From the NCBI GenBank assembly GCA_021737945.1, contig JAIPCX010000009.1, positions 1 to 64,000 of the forward strand: 64,000 bases of DNA, read 5' to 3'. The stretch's first letter is position 1. The number at the start of each line of letters is the position of its first letter. This DNA comes from Polynucleobacter sp. GTDB taxonomy: Bacteria > Pseudomonadota > Gammaproteobacteria > Burkholderiales > Burkholderiaceae_D. This document shows, in pieces, positions 1 to 8,952 of the stretch. The translations under genes were made by a program, and so were the position numbers. The notes beneath the pieces are model-generated. The model ran no database searches. It was not told the DNA's origin and saw only the letters and a list, made by a program, of their open reading frames with translations.

Positions 1-104
1 TGGAACTCTTTGTCCACCCATTTCTCTGCGGCTTTCATGTCAGCCCAGGACGCGCCTGAGGCTAGCATTGCTGCAATCGCAATAGCACTAAGTTTAAGTT
101 TCAT
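1..104 (-). CDS. N-terminus of an ABC transporter substrate-binding protein (signal peptide MKLKLSAIAIAAMLASGASWA...), truncated by window edge
   Basis: Minus-strand translation from ATG at 102-104 gives a classic Sec signal peptide; position fits the binding protein of the glycerol ABC operon. Confidence 0.6.
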   Translation of the reverse strand, partial: MKLKLSAIAIAAMLASGASWADMKAAEKWVDKEF

Positions 105-203
105 CTTGTCTCCTCTTCGCACCTTCCCGGACAGAACAACCGACACCGGTGGGAAGAAACCCGGTGCCAGCATGAGTCGAGGCTGACTCAAATTAGTAGC
201 TTG

Positions 204-488
204 CTAACCCCAACGCATCATTACTAACAACACTACAAAACCTAATACTGCCGCAACCCATTGCGTTAAATCAGTCAGTCCTGCCCACGCCAGATTCACA
301 TACGCAGCAGACAACAAGCCGATAAATAAACGATCACCACGCGTGGTGGAGATAGGTAGAAATCCTTTTCGCTCAATACTCGGCGAGCGTACCTGCCAGA
401 TCGTCATGCCGATCAACATCAACACCACGCTAATAAAAAATACAGCGACTTCTAAGGTCCAAGCCATCCATGAAAAGGCGTTAACCAT
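204..488 (-). CDS. Small membrane protein, DUF2160-like (GlpU-like component of glycerol ABC transporter)
   Basis: Hydrophobic small ORF between permease and binding protein; start reassigned to Met at 486-488 (MVNAFSWMAWTLEVAVFF). Confidence 0.6.
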   Translation of the reverse strand: MVNAFSWMAWTLEVAVFFISVVLMLIGMTIWQVRSPSIERKGFLPISTTRGDRLFIGLLSAAYVNLAWAGLTDLTQWVAAVLGFVVLLVMMRWG

Positions 489-489
489 G

Positions 490-1296
490 TCACACCCTCC
501 CCATAGCAAAACCTTTGGCGATGTAATGCCGTACAAACCAAATCACTAAGGCGCCCGGCACAATCGTTAGCGTGCCAGCCGCTGCGAGTACACCCCAATC
601 CATGCCGGCGGCTGAGACGGTGCGCGTCATCGTTGCAGCGATCGGCTTAGCGTTCACAGACGTTAACGTGCGCGCCAAAAGAAGTTCGACCCAGCTAAAC
701 ATGAAACAGAAAAACGCCGTCACACCGATGCCTGATTTAATTAGTGGCAAAAAGATTTTGACGAAGAATGCGGGAAAGCTGTAGCCATCAATGTAAGCGG
801 TCTCGTCGATCTCTTTCGGTATGCCCGACATGAAGCCTTCTAAAATCCATACAGCTAGCGGTACATTAAAAAGCAAGTGAGCTAATGCCACCGCGATATG
901 CGTATCCATCATGCCGAAGGTGGAATACAGCTGGAAGAAAGGCAGCAGAAAAACAGCCGGCGGCGTCATGCGGTTAGTGAGCAACCAAAAAAACAAATGC
1001 TTGTCACCCAAAAACGAATAGCGGGAGAAAGCATAGGCAGCAGGCAGTGCAAGTAGCACCGACATCACCATGTTCATCGCCACATAAATAATCGAATTAA
1101 TGTAGCCGCCGTACCATGCCTCATCCGTAAAGATAGTGCGGTAATTATCAAAGGTCAGATGCGTTGGCCAGAGCGTCATCACGCCGACGATTTCTTCATT
1201 CGTCTTGAGTGACATGTTCAGCATCCAATAGATCGGCAATAGCGATAACGCTAAAAAAGCGACCAGGAAGAAGCGTGAGAAATTTTGTCGGATCAT
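490..1296 (-). CDS. ABC sugar/glycerol transporter permease (MalG-like, GlpQ-like)
   Basis: Carbohydrate ABC permease, EAA-loop region DETAYIDGYSFPAFFVKIFLPL; overlaps upstream permease by 4 nt. Confidence 0.85.
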   Translation of the reverse strand: MIRQNFSRFFLVAFLALSLLPIYWMLNMSLKTNEEIVGVMTLWPTHLTFDNYRTIFTDEAWYGGYINSIIYVAMNMVMSVLLALPAAYAFSRYSFLGDKHLFFWLLTNRMTPPAVFLLPFFQLYSTFGMMDTHIAVALAHLLFNVPLAVWILEGFMSGIPKEIDETAYIDGYSFPAFFVKIFLPLIKSGIGVTAFFCFMFSWVELLLARTLTSVNAKPIAATMTRTVSAAGMDWGVLAAAGTLTIVPGALVIWFVRHYIAKGFAMGRV

Positions 1297-2162
1297 GTCT
1301 TGTCTCCCGTGCCCACGCGCTGCATCCAGTTGTAGAGCACAAACGAAAACAGCAAGATGATCAAGAAGTAAATCAGCGAGAACGCCGCTGCCGGACCCAG
1401 ATCAAATTGACCCACGGCTTTTTGTGTCAGGTATTGCGAAAGGAAAGTCGTTGCATTTCCGGGGCCACCGCCAGTGAGTACAAACGGCTCGGTATAAATC
1501 ATGAAGCTATCCATAAACCTCAGCAACACCGCAATCATCAGCACGTTGCGCATTTTAGGCAGCTGAATAAAACGGAAAACCGCGAAGCGTGAAGCACCAT
1601 CAATTTTTGCTGCTTGATAGTAAGCGTCAGGTATCGCGCGCAAACCGGCGTAGCACAGCAACACCACTAACGGCGTCCAATGCCACACATCCATCAGCAA
1701 TACAGTTAACCAGGCATCCCATGAGTCGCCGGTGTAGTTGTACGAGATGCCTGCATCATTAATCAGCTTGCCCATCAAACCAATATCGCCACGACCAAAA
1801 ATTTGCCAGATCGTACCGACCACGTTCCATGGAATCAGCAAAGGCAAAGCAACAAGTACCAGCGATAACGAAGCGCGCCAACCTTGAGCCGGCATCGTAA
1901 GAGCCACGCCTATGCCCAAAGGAATTTCTATCGATAGCACGGCTAAAGAAAACCATAGTTGACGCGCTAACGCGCCATGCAAATCTTCATCGCGCATCAC
2001 TTCTCTAAACCATTCCATGCCAACGAACACAGATTGGTCTGGCCCGAGGATGTCTTGCACTGAGTAATTCACTACCGTCATCAGTGGCACGATCGCAGAA
2101 AACGCGACCGATAGAATCACCGGCAACACGAACCACCACGCTTTGTTGTTGTAGGTTTTCAT
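1293..2162 (-). CDS. ABC sugar/glycerol transporter permease (MalF/UgpA-like, GlpP-like)
   Basis: EAA loop YYQAAKIDGASRFAVFRFIQLPKM and multiple TM segments. Confidence 0.85.
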   Translation of the reverse strand: MKTYNNKAWWFVLPVILSVAFSAIVPLMTVVNYSVQDILGPDQSVFVGMEWFREVMRDEDLHGALARQLWFSLAVLSIEIPLGIGVALTMPAQGWRASLSLVLVALPLLIPWNVVGTIWQIFGRGDIGLMGKLINDAGISYNYTGDSWDAWLTVLLMDVWHWTPLVVLLCYAGLRAIPDAYYQAAKIDGASRFAVFRFIQLPKMRNVLMIAVLLRFMDSFMIYTEPFVLTGGGPGNATTFLSQYLTQKAVGQFDLGPAAAFSLIYFLIILLFSFVLYNWMQRVGTGDKT

Positions 2163-3241
2163 GCGACGCGTCTCTCATTGACGTAATACAAAATGCGCTC
2201 GTCTGGCAGACGCACGCCCACTGCATCACCCGCTGCGACGGAATGCAGCGTGCGCTGTTTACACGCAACTCGATAATCACCGAGCTGGCAATCCACTAAC
2301 CAATGCGTGCCCATGTTGCGTGCGCTGATGACGCGCGCTGGCAAACTGTCTGCCGTGCCTTGCGCTACGCACTCAACAAACTCTGGGCGTATGCCTAACT
2401 TCAAACTACCTTCACCCATACGCAAACCACGGCGTGGCGGTAAAAATTCGGAGACGCCCGCAATACGAACTCCATCAGCGCTATAACCACAGGGCAGTAG
2501 ATTCGTGCCGGGATTACCGATGAAGTAACCCACAAAGGTATGCGCAGGCGCTTCGAATAATTCTTGCGCTGTACCAATTTGAACCACTTCACCATCCGTC
2601 ATCACGACGACTTTGTCGGCAAAGGTTAGCGCTTCAATTTGATCGTGCGTGACATAGATGAGCGAGAGTTTGAGTTCGTGATGAATTTCTTTGAGCTTGC
2701 GACGTAGCAGCCATTTCAGATGGGGATCAATCACGGTTAGCGGCTCATCAAACAATACCGCTGCGACATCGGGCCGCACTAGGCCGCGGCCCAAAGAAAT
2801 TTTTTGTTTAGCGTCTGCAGTAAGGCCGCTGGCGCGATTTTTTAAATCCGGCGTCAGCTCAAGAATCTCAGCAATATGCGCCACACGCTTATTAATATCG
2901 GCCGTTTTCCAGCCGCGATTTTTTAACGGAAAAGCGAGGTTTTCACCCACTGTCATCGTGTCGTAAATTACCGGGAACTGAAACACCTGCGCAATGTTGC
3001 GCGATTCCGTTGGTAAGTTAGTGATGTCTTTGCCGTCAAACAGAACCTTGCCTTGTGATGGCCGCACCAGCCCGGAAATAATATTTAGTAGCGTCGTCTT
3101 GCCACAACCCGAGGGGCCGAGTAAGGCGTATGCGCCACCATCGTTCCAGGTCATCTCCATTGGACGCAGTGCGTAGTCCGAAGGCTCCGAAGGATTTGCT
3201 TTGTAGCTGTGTGCCAGTCCGGCTAATTCTATGCGCGCCAT
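2159..3241 (-). CDS. ABC transporter ATP-binding protein (UgpC/MalK-like, GlpT-like)
   Basis: Walker A GPSGCGKTT, TOBE-like C-terminus; start set at MARIELAGLAHSY (3239-3241) rather than ORF start. Confidence 0.85.
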   Translation of the reverse strand: MARIELAGLAHSYKANPSEPSDYALRPMEMTWNDGGAYALLGPSGCGKTTLLNIISGLVRPSQGKVLFDGKDITNLPTESRNIAQVFQFPVIYDTMTVGENLAFPLKNRGWKTADINKRVAHIAEILELTPDLKNRASGLTADAKQKISLGRGLVRPDVAAVLFDEPLTVIDPHLKWLLRRKLKEIHHELKLSLIYVTHDQIEALTFADKVVVMTDGEVVQIGTAQELFEAPAHTFVGYFIGNPGTNLLPCGYSADGVRIAGVSEFLPPRRGLRMGEGSLKLGIRPEFVECVAQGTADSLPARVISARNMGTHWLVDCQLGDYRVACKQRTLHSVAAGDAVGVRLPDERILYYVNERRVA

Positions 3242-3242
3242 C

Positions 3243-4337
3243 TCACACTCCTGTCGAGTCCGGAGCGCAGAGAAGTGCGCCATCGGTACTAAAAATAAAC
3301 AAATCTTCAGGAAGGAAATACACCGTCGTCGTCGCACCTATATCTAGCGTGTGCACGCCGGTAAGTTGAGCAACCAATGACAGCTCACCGCGATGCAAGT
3401 GAACGTAGGTTTCTGAGCCGCTGATTTCAGACAGATCTACCGTTGCACCGACAGCGAAATCATTTCCTTGCGAACTCAGTCGCAAGCTGTGCGCACGCAC
3501 TCCGAGCACCACTTGATTGTGGTTTGTAGCTTTAGCACGCTGGCGTTCCGACAAAGGCATAGATAAACCATGACCTAAATCTGCCACGCCCTGCGCGTTA
3601 ATGTGCGCATTCATCAAATTGATCGGTGGATCACTAAACGTGCGCGCTGCTTGCAATGATGAAGGCGCATTAAATACAGACAGCGTAGAACCGTGCTGCA
3701 GCACGCGGCCTTCATGCATCAATAGTGTTTGTCCACCTAATTGCAAAGCTTCGAGTGGTTCGGTAGTGGCATACACCACCGTTGTACCGCCCGAGGCAAA
3801 CAGATCGGTTAATTCGCGACGAAGTTCTTCGCGGAGTTTGTAATCCAGATTGACTAGCGGCTCATCAAGTAATAACAAGCCCGCATCTTTAATCAGCGCA
3901 CGCGCTAGCGCAGTACGTTGTTGCTGGCCGCCAGAGAGTGCAGCAGGTGAACGATCGAGATAGTTGGAAATATGCAGACGCTCGGCCATCTCATGGACTT
4001 TTTTGCGAATGTCATCTTCCGATAACTTGCCGGCAATCCGTAATGGCGAGGCGATGTTTTCAAAAACACTCAGCGAGGGGTAATTAATGAACTGCTGATA
4101 AACCATGGCCAGATGCCGTTCACGCACAGGTACGCCAGTTACATCAACACCGTCGGCAATGATTTTCCCTTCGGTAGGGCGATCGAGTCCCGCCATCAAA
4201 CGCATAAGCGTGGTCTTGCCGGCCAAGGTCGGGCCGAGCAGTACGTTGATGGCTCCCGCCATCAACGAGACCGAAGTCGGATACAGATGCGTATGAGCGC
4301 CAACGCGGGCGCTTACGCCTTGTAATTCGAGACGCAA
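3243..4337 (-). CDS. ABC transporter ATP-binding protein (GlpS-like)
   Basis: Walker A GPTLAGKTT, LSGGQQQRTALARAL, LLLDEPLVNLD. Confidence 0.85.
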   Translation of the reverse strand: MRLELQGVSARVGAHTHLYPTSVSLMAGAINVLLGPTLAGKTTLMRLMAGLDRPTEGKIIADGVDVTGVPVRERHLAMVYQQFINYPSLSVFENIASPLRIAGKLSEDDIRKKVHEMAERLHISNYLDRSPAALSGGQQQRTALARALIKDAGLLLLDEPLVNLDYKLREELRRELTDLFASGGTTVVYATTEPLEALQLGGQTLLMHEGRVLQHGSTLSVFNAPSSLQAARTFSDPPINLMNAHINAQGVADLGHGLSMPLSERQRAKATNHNQVVLGVRAHSLRLSSQGNDFAVGATVDLSEISGSETYVHLHRGELSLVAQLTGVHTLDIGATTTVYFLPEDLFIFSTDGALLCAPDSTGV

Positions 4338-4367
4338 TTTATCTCCTCCGAATGTGTCGCGCCGACC

Positions 4368-5930
4368 TTAACCTGCTGCGACCATCAGTTTGTTATCGTT
4401 TTTATACCGCTTTGTTGAAAACCACTCATCAACTTTTTGTGCCGTCCCCTCTGGCACATGAAGCCCCAACTTAGTGCGACGCCACAGTATATCGGTGCTG
4501 GACGTAGCCCATTCAAAATTCATCAGATATTCCAACTCGGCTGGGTATAAACCTTCGGCCAGCGGCTCACCCATATCGTGCAACGTGTGACGATTGTTTA
4601 ACAGCACATGAATCCGCGTGCCATACGTGCGCGCATAACGCGCAATCAATTTGGGTGCGAGCCAGGAAAATTTCTTTTGCAGTTCGTGCACATACGCATC
4701 GAACTCAAGTACCGAACGATTTTGTGGTTCGCTACCAAACAAGTCACCACCAGGAAGACAGGCATCGGCAGTCCACGCTGTACGATGATTGCCTAACTTG
4801 GGCGCAATCATATCGACCGCTTCTTCAGCTAGTTTGCGGAACGTCGTAATCTTGCCGCCGAACACACTCAGCATCGGCGCGCTGTCGCCTTCAATGACTA
4901 AGTTGTAGTCGCGAGTAATTTCTGAGGCATTCGATGACGCATCTTCTAACAAAGGACGGACACCCGAATACGCCCACACCACATCTGCAGGCTTTAAAGG
5001 TTTTAAAAAATAGCGTTCAGTTAGTTTGCACAGATACTCGATTTCATCGTGATCAATCGCGACCTTATTCGTATCGCCGTTATATTCAATATCCGTGGTA
5101 CCTATCAACGTGAAATCGTGTTCATAGTCGATAGCAAACACGATACGACCATCTGGATTTTGAAAAATGTACGCGAACGGATGATCAAATAATTTTTTAA
5201 CGACGATATGACTGCCCTTAATCAAGCGCAGTGAATTTGTACTAGGGCGATGCAGTGCATCTTGCAAGAATGACGCCGCCCATGGGCCAGCGGCATTCAC
5301 CAGTCCACGTGCATTCACAGTGAGTGGTTCGCCATTGCTAGTGCGCAGTACTGCCGACCATTTATCGCCAACGCGCTTAGCTGATTCGCATAGTGTGTGC
5401 GTGAGTACCGTTGCGCCTTTTTCTTTGGCATCTAAGGCATTCAAGATAACCAGTCGTGCGTCATCAACCCAACCATCGGAATAAATAAAACCTTTAGTGA
5501 ATTCCGGTTTAAGTGGTTTGCCTGCGGCGTGTGTGCGCAAATCAAGGCTGCCGGACCCGGGCAAAATTTCGCGCTGTGCGAGATGGTCATACACCAGCAT
5601 GCCCGCACGTATTATCCAAGCAGGACGTTGGCCTTTATCGTGCGGCATAACAAAGCGCATCGGCCACATGATGTGCGGCGCCGAGCGGAGCAAGACTTCG
5701 CGTTCAATCAGCGCTTTACGCACTAATCCAAATTCGTAATGCTCGAGATAACGCAGACCACCGTGAATTAATTTTGTCGAGGCCGACGACGTGTGAGACG
5801 CTAAATCATCCTTCTCACACAACACCACCGATAAGCCGCGTCCCGCCGCATCGCGCGCAATGCCCGCGCCATTGACGCCGCCGCCGACAATCAGCAAATC
5901 GCAATCAAAGGTGGCAGGAGAGGGGCTCAT
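4368..5930 (-). CDS. glpD: Glycerol-3-phosphate dehydrogenase
   Basis: FAD-binding N-terminus CDLLIVGGGVNGAGIARDAAGRGLSVVLCEKDDLASHTSSASTKLIHGGLRYLEHYEFGLV; start reassigned to MSPSPATF at 5928-5930. Confidence 0.95.
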   Translation of the reverse strand: MSPSPATFDCDLLIVGGGVNGAGIARDAAGRGLSVVLCEKDDLASHTSSASTKLIHGGLRYLEHYEFGLVRKALIEREVLLRSAPHIMWPMRFVMPHDKGQRPAWIIRAGMLVYDHLAQREILPGSGSLDLRTHAAGKPLKPEFTKGFIYSDGWVDDARLVILNALDAKEKGATVLTHTLCESAKRVGDKWSAVLRTSNGEPLTVNARGLVNAAGPWAASFLQDALHRPSTNSLRLIKGSHIVVKKLFDHPFAYIFQNPDGRIVFAIDYEHDFTLIGTTDIEYNGDTNKVAIDHDEIEYLCKLTERYFLKPLKPADVVWAYSGVRPLLEDASSNASEITRDYNLVIEGDSAPMLSVFGGKITTFRKLAEEAVDMIAPKLGNHRTAWTADACLPGGDLFGSEPQNRSVLEFDAYVHELQKKFSWLAPKLIARYARTYGTRIHVLLNNRHTLHDMGEPLAEGLYPAELEYLMNFEWATSSTDILWRRTKLGLHVPEGTAQKVDEWFSTKRYKNDNKLMVAAG

Positions 5931-6125
5931 TAGCGAACGTAGGCAAAAGGTCGAGTTTGGGGCACCGCTGAATTGATGGTTTGACGAAAGTAGCCTACTG
6001 CAGTCAACCAATCCGGCGCCAAGGTTGTCGACGTGCGGTTTGTTGTACTCAGGATGGGTGGGTAACCTTTCCTGTTGGAATTGCCAAGCTTACGTAGACT
6101 GAAGATAATGCGATTCAAAGATAGT

Positions 6126-6180
6126 CGTTAAACGAACAAAAAGCAACACACTTGACAGCATTTGGGTTCGTTTGTTTTCA
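6126..6180. promoter_or_regulatory. Candidate GlpR/DeoR operator in the glpD-glpR divergent intergenic region
   Basis: Inverted repeat AAACGAAC (6130-6137) / GTTCGTTT (6166-6173) with a TTGACA at 6152-6157 between the arms. Confidence 0.4.
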
Positions 6181-6225
6181 TTATTTACTTTTTAACGAGG
6201 CCCGGCCTGGGGCGGGAGTATTGGT

Positions 6226-6987
6226 ATGACCCTCAACCCGCGACAACGGCGTTTGCTCGAAGTGGTCCAGAGCCAAGTCACTATTTCGGTAGAAGACCTG
6301 GCCCATCAGCTAGACGTTACGCCGCAGACAGTCCGGCGCGACGTCAAATTAATGGAAGAGTCGCGCTTGCTTGCGCGTTATCACGGTGGGGTTGGGTTGC
6401 CTTCGTCGGTCGAAAACATCGATTACACTCAACGCCAGATACTCAATATAGAAGGCAAGCGCCGCATCGCTGCCGCTGTAGCTGAACGTGTACGTCCCGG
6501 CTCTTCGCTACTGATCAATATTGGAACGACTACAGAGGAAGTGGCGCGTGCGCTGATGCATCATCAGGGTTTGCACGTCGTAACCAATAATCTCAACGTG
6601 GCGGCCATATTGGCCAGTCAGCCCAGCTGCGAAGTCATTGTGGCCGGCGGCGTGGTGCGCGGCCGCGATCGTGCGATTGTGGGTGAGGCCACGGTCGACT
6701 TCATACGGCAATTCAAGGTTGATATAGGCATTATCGGGGTTTCGAGCATTGAGCCAGACGGCACCCTGCGTGATTTTGATCCGCGCGAAGTCAAGGTGGC
6801 TCAAGCCATTGTTGAGCAGTCGCGCGAGGTGTGGCTGGTGGCCGATCAAGCCAAATTCGACAGGCAAGCTTTGGTTCGCATCACCCATCTTTCTCAAATT
6901 GATAAGTTATTTTGCGATGCGCCGCCGCCGCCCGGCTTGGCCAGTATCTTGGCTGAAGCGAAGGTGGAAGTGGTGGTTGCCCCCTAA
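6226..6987 (+). CDS. glpR: DeoR-family transcriptional regulator, GlpR-like
   Basis: DeoR HTH RQRRLLEVVQSQVTISVEDLAHQLDVTPQTVRRDVKLMEE; divergent from glpD. Confidence 0.85.
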   Translation: MTLNPRQRRLLEVVQSQVTISVEDLAHQLDVTPQTVRRDVKLMEESRLLARYHGGVGLPSSVENIDYTQRQILNIEGKRRIAAAVAERVRPGSSLLINIGTTTEEVARALMHHQGLHVVTNNLNVAAILASQPSCEVIVAGGVVRGRDRAIVGEATVDFIRQFKVDIGIIGVSSIEPDGTLRDFDPREVKVAQAIVEQSREVWLVADQAKFDRQALVRITHLSQIDKLFCDAPPPPGLASILAEAKVEVVVAP

Positions 6988-7105
6988 TTGAGAAAGCGAC
7001 AAACAATGTTTACAGACGTGAGTGTCTGAGACGCGTTAAAAACTAGGGATAAGCCGGCCCTTTGGGCGATAATACGGCCATCCGAAAACCGCACCAAGGA
7101 ACAGG

Positions 7106-8188
7106 ATGTCCAACGTCTACGCCCCACTAAAGAACGATACGTTTTTGCGCGCATTGCTGCGTCAACCCACCGATTACACGCCGCTCTGGCTGATGCGCCA
7201 AGCGGGCCGTTACCTGCCGGAGTATCGTGCAACCCGTGCTAAAGCAGGCTCGTTCATGGGGCTGGCCACCAATCCCGATTACGCTACCGAGGTCACCATA
7301 CAACCCCTCGATCGCTATCCATTAGATGCGGCGATTCTGTTTTCAGACATCTTGACCGTACCCGATGCTATGGGTCTGGGGCTGTCATTTGCCGAGGGCG
7401 AAGGCCCACGCTTTGCGCATCCACTGCGCGATGAAAAAGCCGTGTTGGCACTGCGCGAACCCGATCTCGCCAGTCTGCAATATGTGTTTGATGCGGTGAC
7501 GCAGATACGCAAAACGCTCGATGGTCGTGTGCCGCTGATTGGTTTTTCCGGCAGCCCATGGACACTTGCCTGCTATATGGTTGAAGGCGGTGGTTCCGAT
7601 GATTTCCGTCTGGTGAAGGGCATGTTGTACGACCGTCCCGATTTGATGCATCACATCTTGAATGTGAATGCGAAGGCCGTCGCCGCTTACCTAAATGCCC
7701 AAATTGATGCGGGCGCGCAAGCCGTGATGATCTTTGATACGTGGGGCGGTGCCTTAGCGGATGGCGTGTATCAGGCGTTTTCTTTGCATTACATGCGCGA
7801 AGTCATTAAGGGCTTAAAGCGCGAGCATGACGGACAAAAAATCCCGTGCATCGTCTTCACCAAGGGCGGCGGCTTGTGGCTAGACGAAATAGCCGACAGC
7901 GGTGCCGACGCCGTGGGCTTGGATTGGACGGTTAATCTCGCCAAGGCACGCCAGCAAGTCGGCCATAAAGTTGCGCTACAAGGTAACCTCGATCCGAATG
8001 TGCTGTTTGCCAAGCCAGAGCAAATTCACGCCGAAGTGGAAAAAGTCTTAGCGTCGTTTGGTAAACCCGGCCCCGGAACGGGCCATGTGTTCAACCTAGG
8101 CCATGGGATTTCTCAGTTCACTCCGCCGGAGGCGGTGACAGCCTTGGTTGAGGCCGTTCACGGCATCAGCCGCCGTATGCGGTCCTGA
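7106..8188 (+). CDS. hemE: Uroporphyrinogen decarboxylase
   Basis: N-terminal [24 protein letters not shown] and [19 protein letters not shown] signatures. Confidence 0.97.
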   Translation: MSNVYAPLKNDTFLRALLRQPTDYTPLWLMRQAGRYLPEYRATRAKAGSFMGLATNPDYATEVTIQPLDRYPLDAAILFSDILTVPDAMGLGLSFAEGEGPRFAHPLRDEKAVLALREPDLASLQYVFDAVTQIRKTLDGRVPLIGFSGSPWTLACYMVEGGGSDDFRLVKGMLYDRPDLMHHILNVNAKAVAAYLNAQIDAGAQAVMIFDTWGGALADGVYQAFSLHYMREVIKGLKREHDGQKIPCIVFTKGGGLWLDEIADSGADAVGLDWTVNLAKARQQVGHKVALQGNLDPNVLFAKPEQIHAEVEKVLASFGKPGPGTGHVFNLGHGISQFTPPEAVTALVEAVHGISRRMRS

Positions 8189-8239
8189 GCGGCGTTGCCC
8201 AAACGGCATGTGCGGTGAGCGGCGACTTCGACTAAAACC

Positions 8240-8945
8240 GTGCAGTTATGCACATTATGGTTAGACGAGTGTAAATCAAGGACTTGCGGAAAATAGACAG
8301 ACCTCGCCGTAGAAAAATTGGCTAAGTCCTTGATTTATAAATCCGCAAATGCCTTTTGGCAATATCCGATCACCGATCCCACATTACAGAAATAGCGCAG
8401 ATTTGTTAGAAACCGAGTTTGTTCACAAAGATATCCACAAGCTAGTGGATAACTTCTGATAGATCTGCTAGCCCTAATGGCTCCTCCAAACGGCATTCTG
8501 AAGGCGGAGTAAGGGCTATCTTGGTGCGCTGGTTAGTTCGGCTATCGGATTCCTTGCTGAGGTTGCGTAAACCGCACTTATTCACAAACCACGGGCTTGT
8601 CAAGGCGCTGAAAAATAAATTCAAATTATTTTTTTCTATTTAGCGTGAAATTCATAAGCCATTGATTTTATTGAGAACGCTCAGCTGCTTCCCCTCTGAG
8701 CAAAGTGTTTGAGGCCGCATGAATTCTGGCATTTGGCCTGTCAAGCCCCAGTTGTACACAAAGTTATCCACATATTTTGTGGATAGCCTAAAAAGCGCTT
8801 TCGAAATGGACAGTTAGCGCGCATTCTAAGGAATCACTTTAAGTGGTGACTTAAGTGGTGCGGGTTAAAAATTTTTCAGCAAACAAAAAAATATAAAATT
8901 TTTTGCGTCACAAATTTCTTACACACAGATCGTAAAAACTTTTTC
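8240..8945. other. Origin-like region: DnaA-box cluster plus AT-rich tract
   Basis: Exact TTATNCACA boxes at 8246-8254, 8578-8586, 8764-8772; single-mismatch boxes at 8419-8427, 8431-8439, 8444-8452(-), 8752-8760, 8778-8786(-); A/T-rich stretch ~8866-8945. Confidence 0.6.
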
Positions 8946-8952
8946 ATCTCAC

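Noticed and set aside
6162-6485. Alternative-frame ORF overlapping glpR
   Set aside because: glpR frame encodes a clear DeoR protein; this frame has no recognisable domain
8442-8624. Short minus-strand ORF inside the hemE-priA intergenic region
   Set aside because: No domain; lies across the DnaA-box cluster, so more likely non-coding
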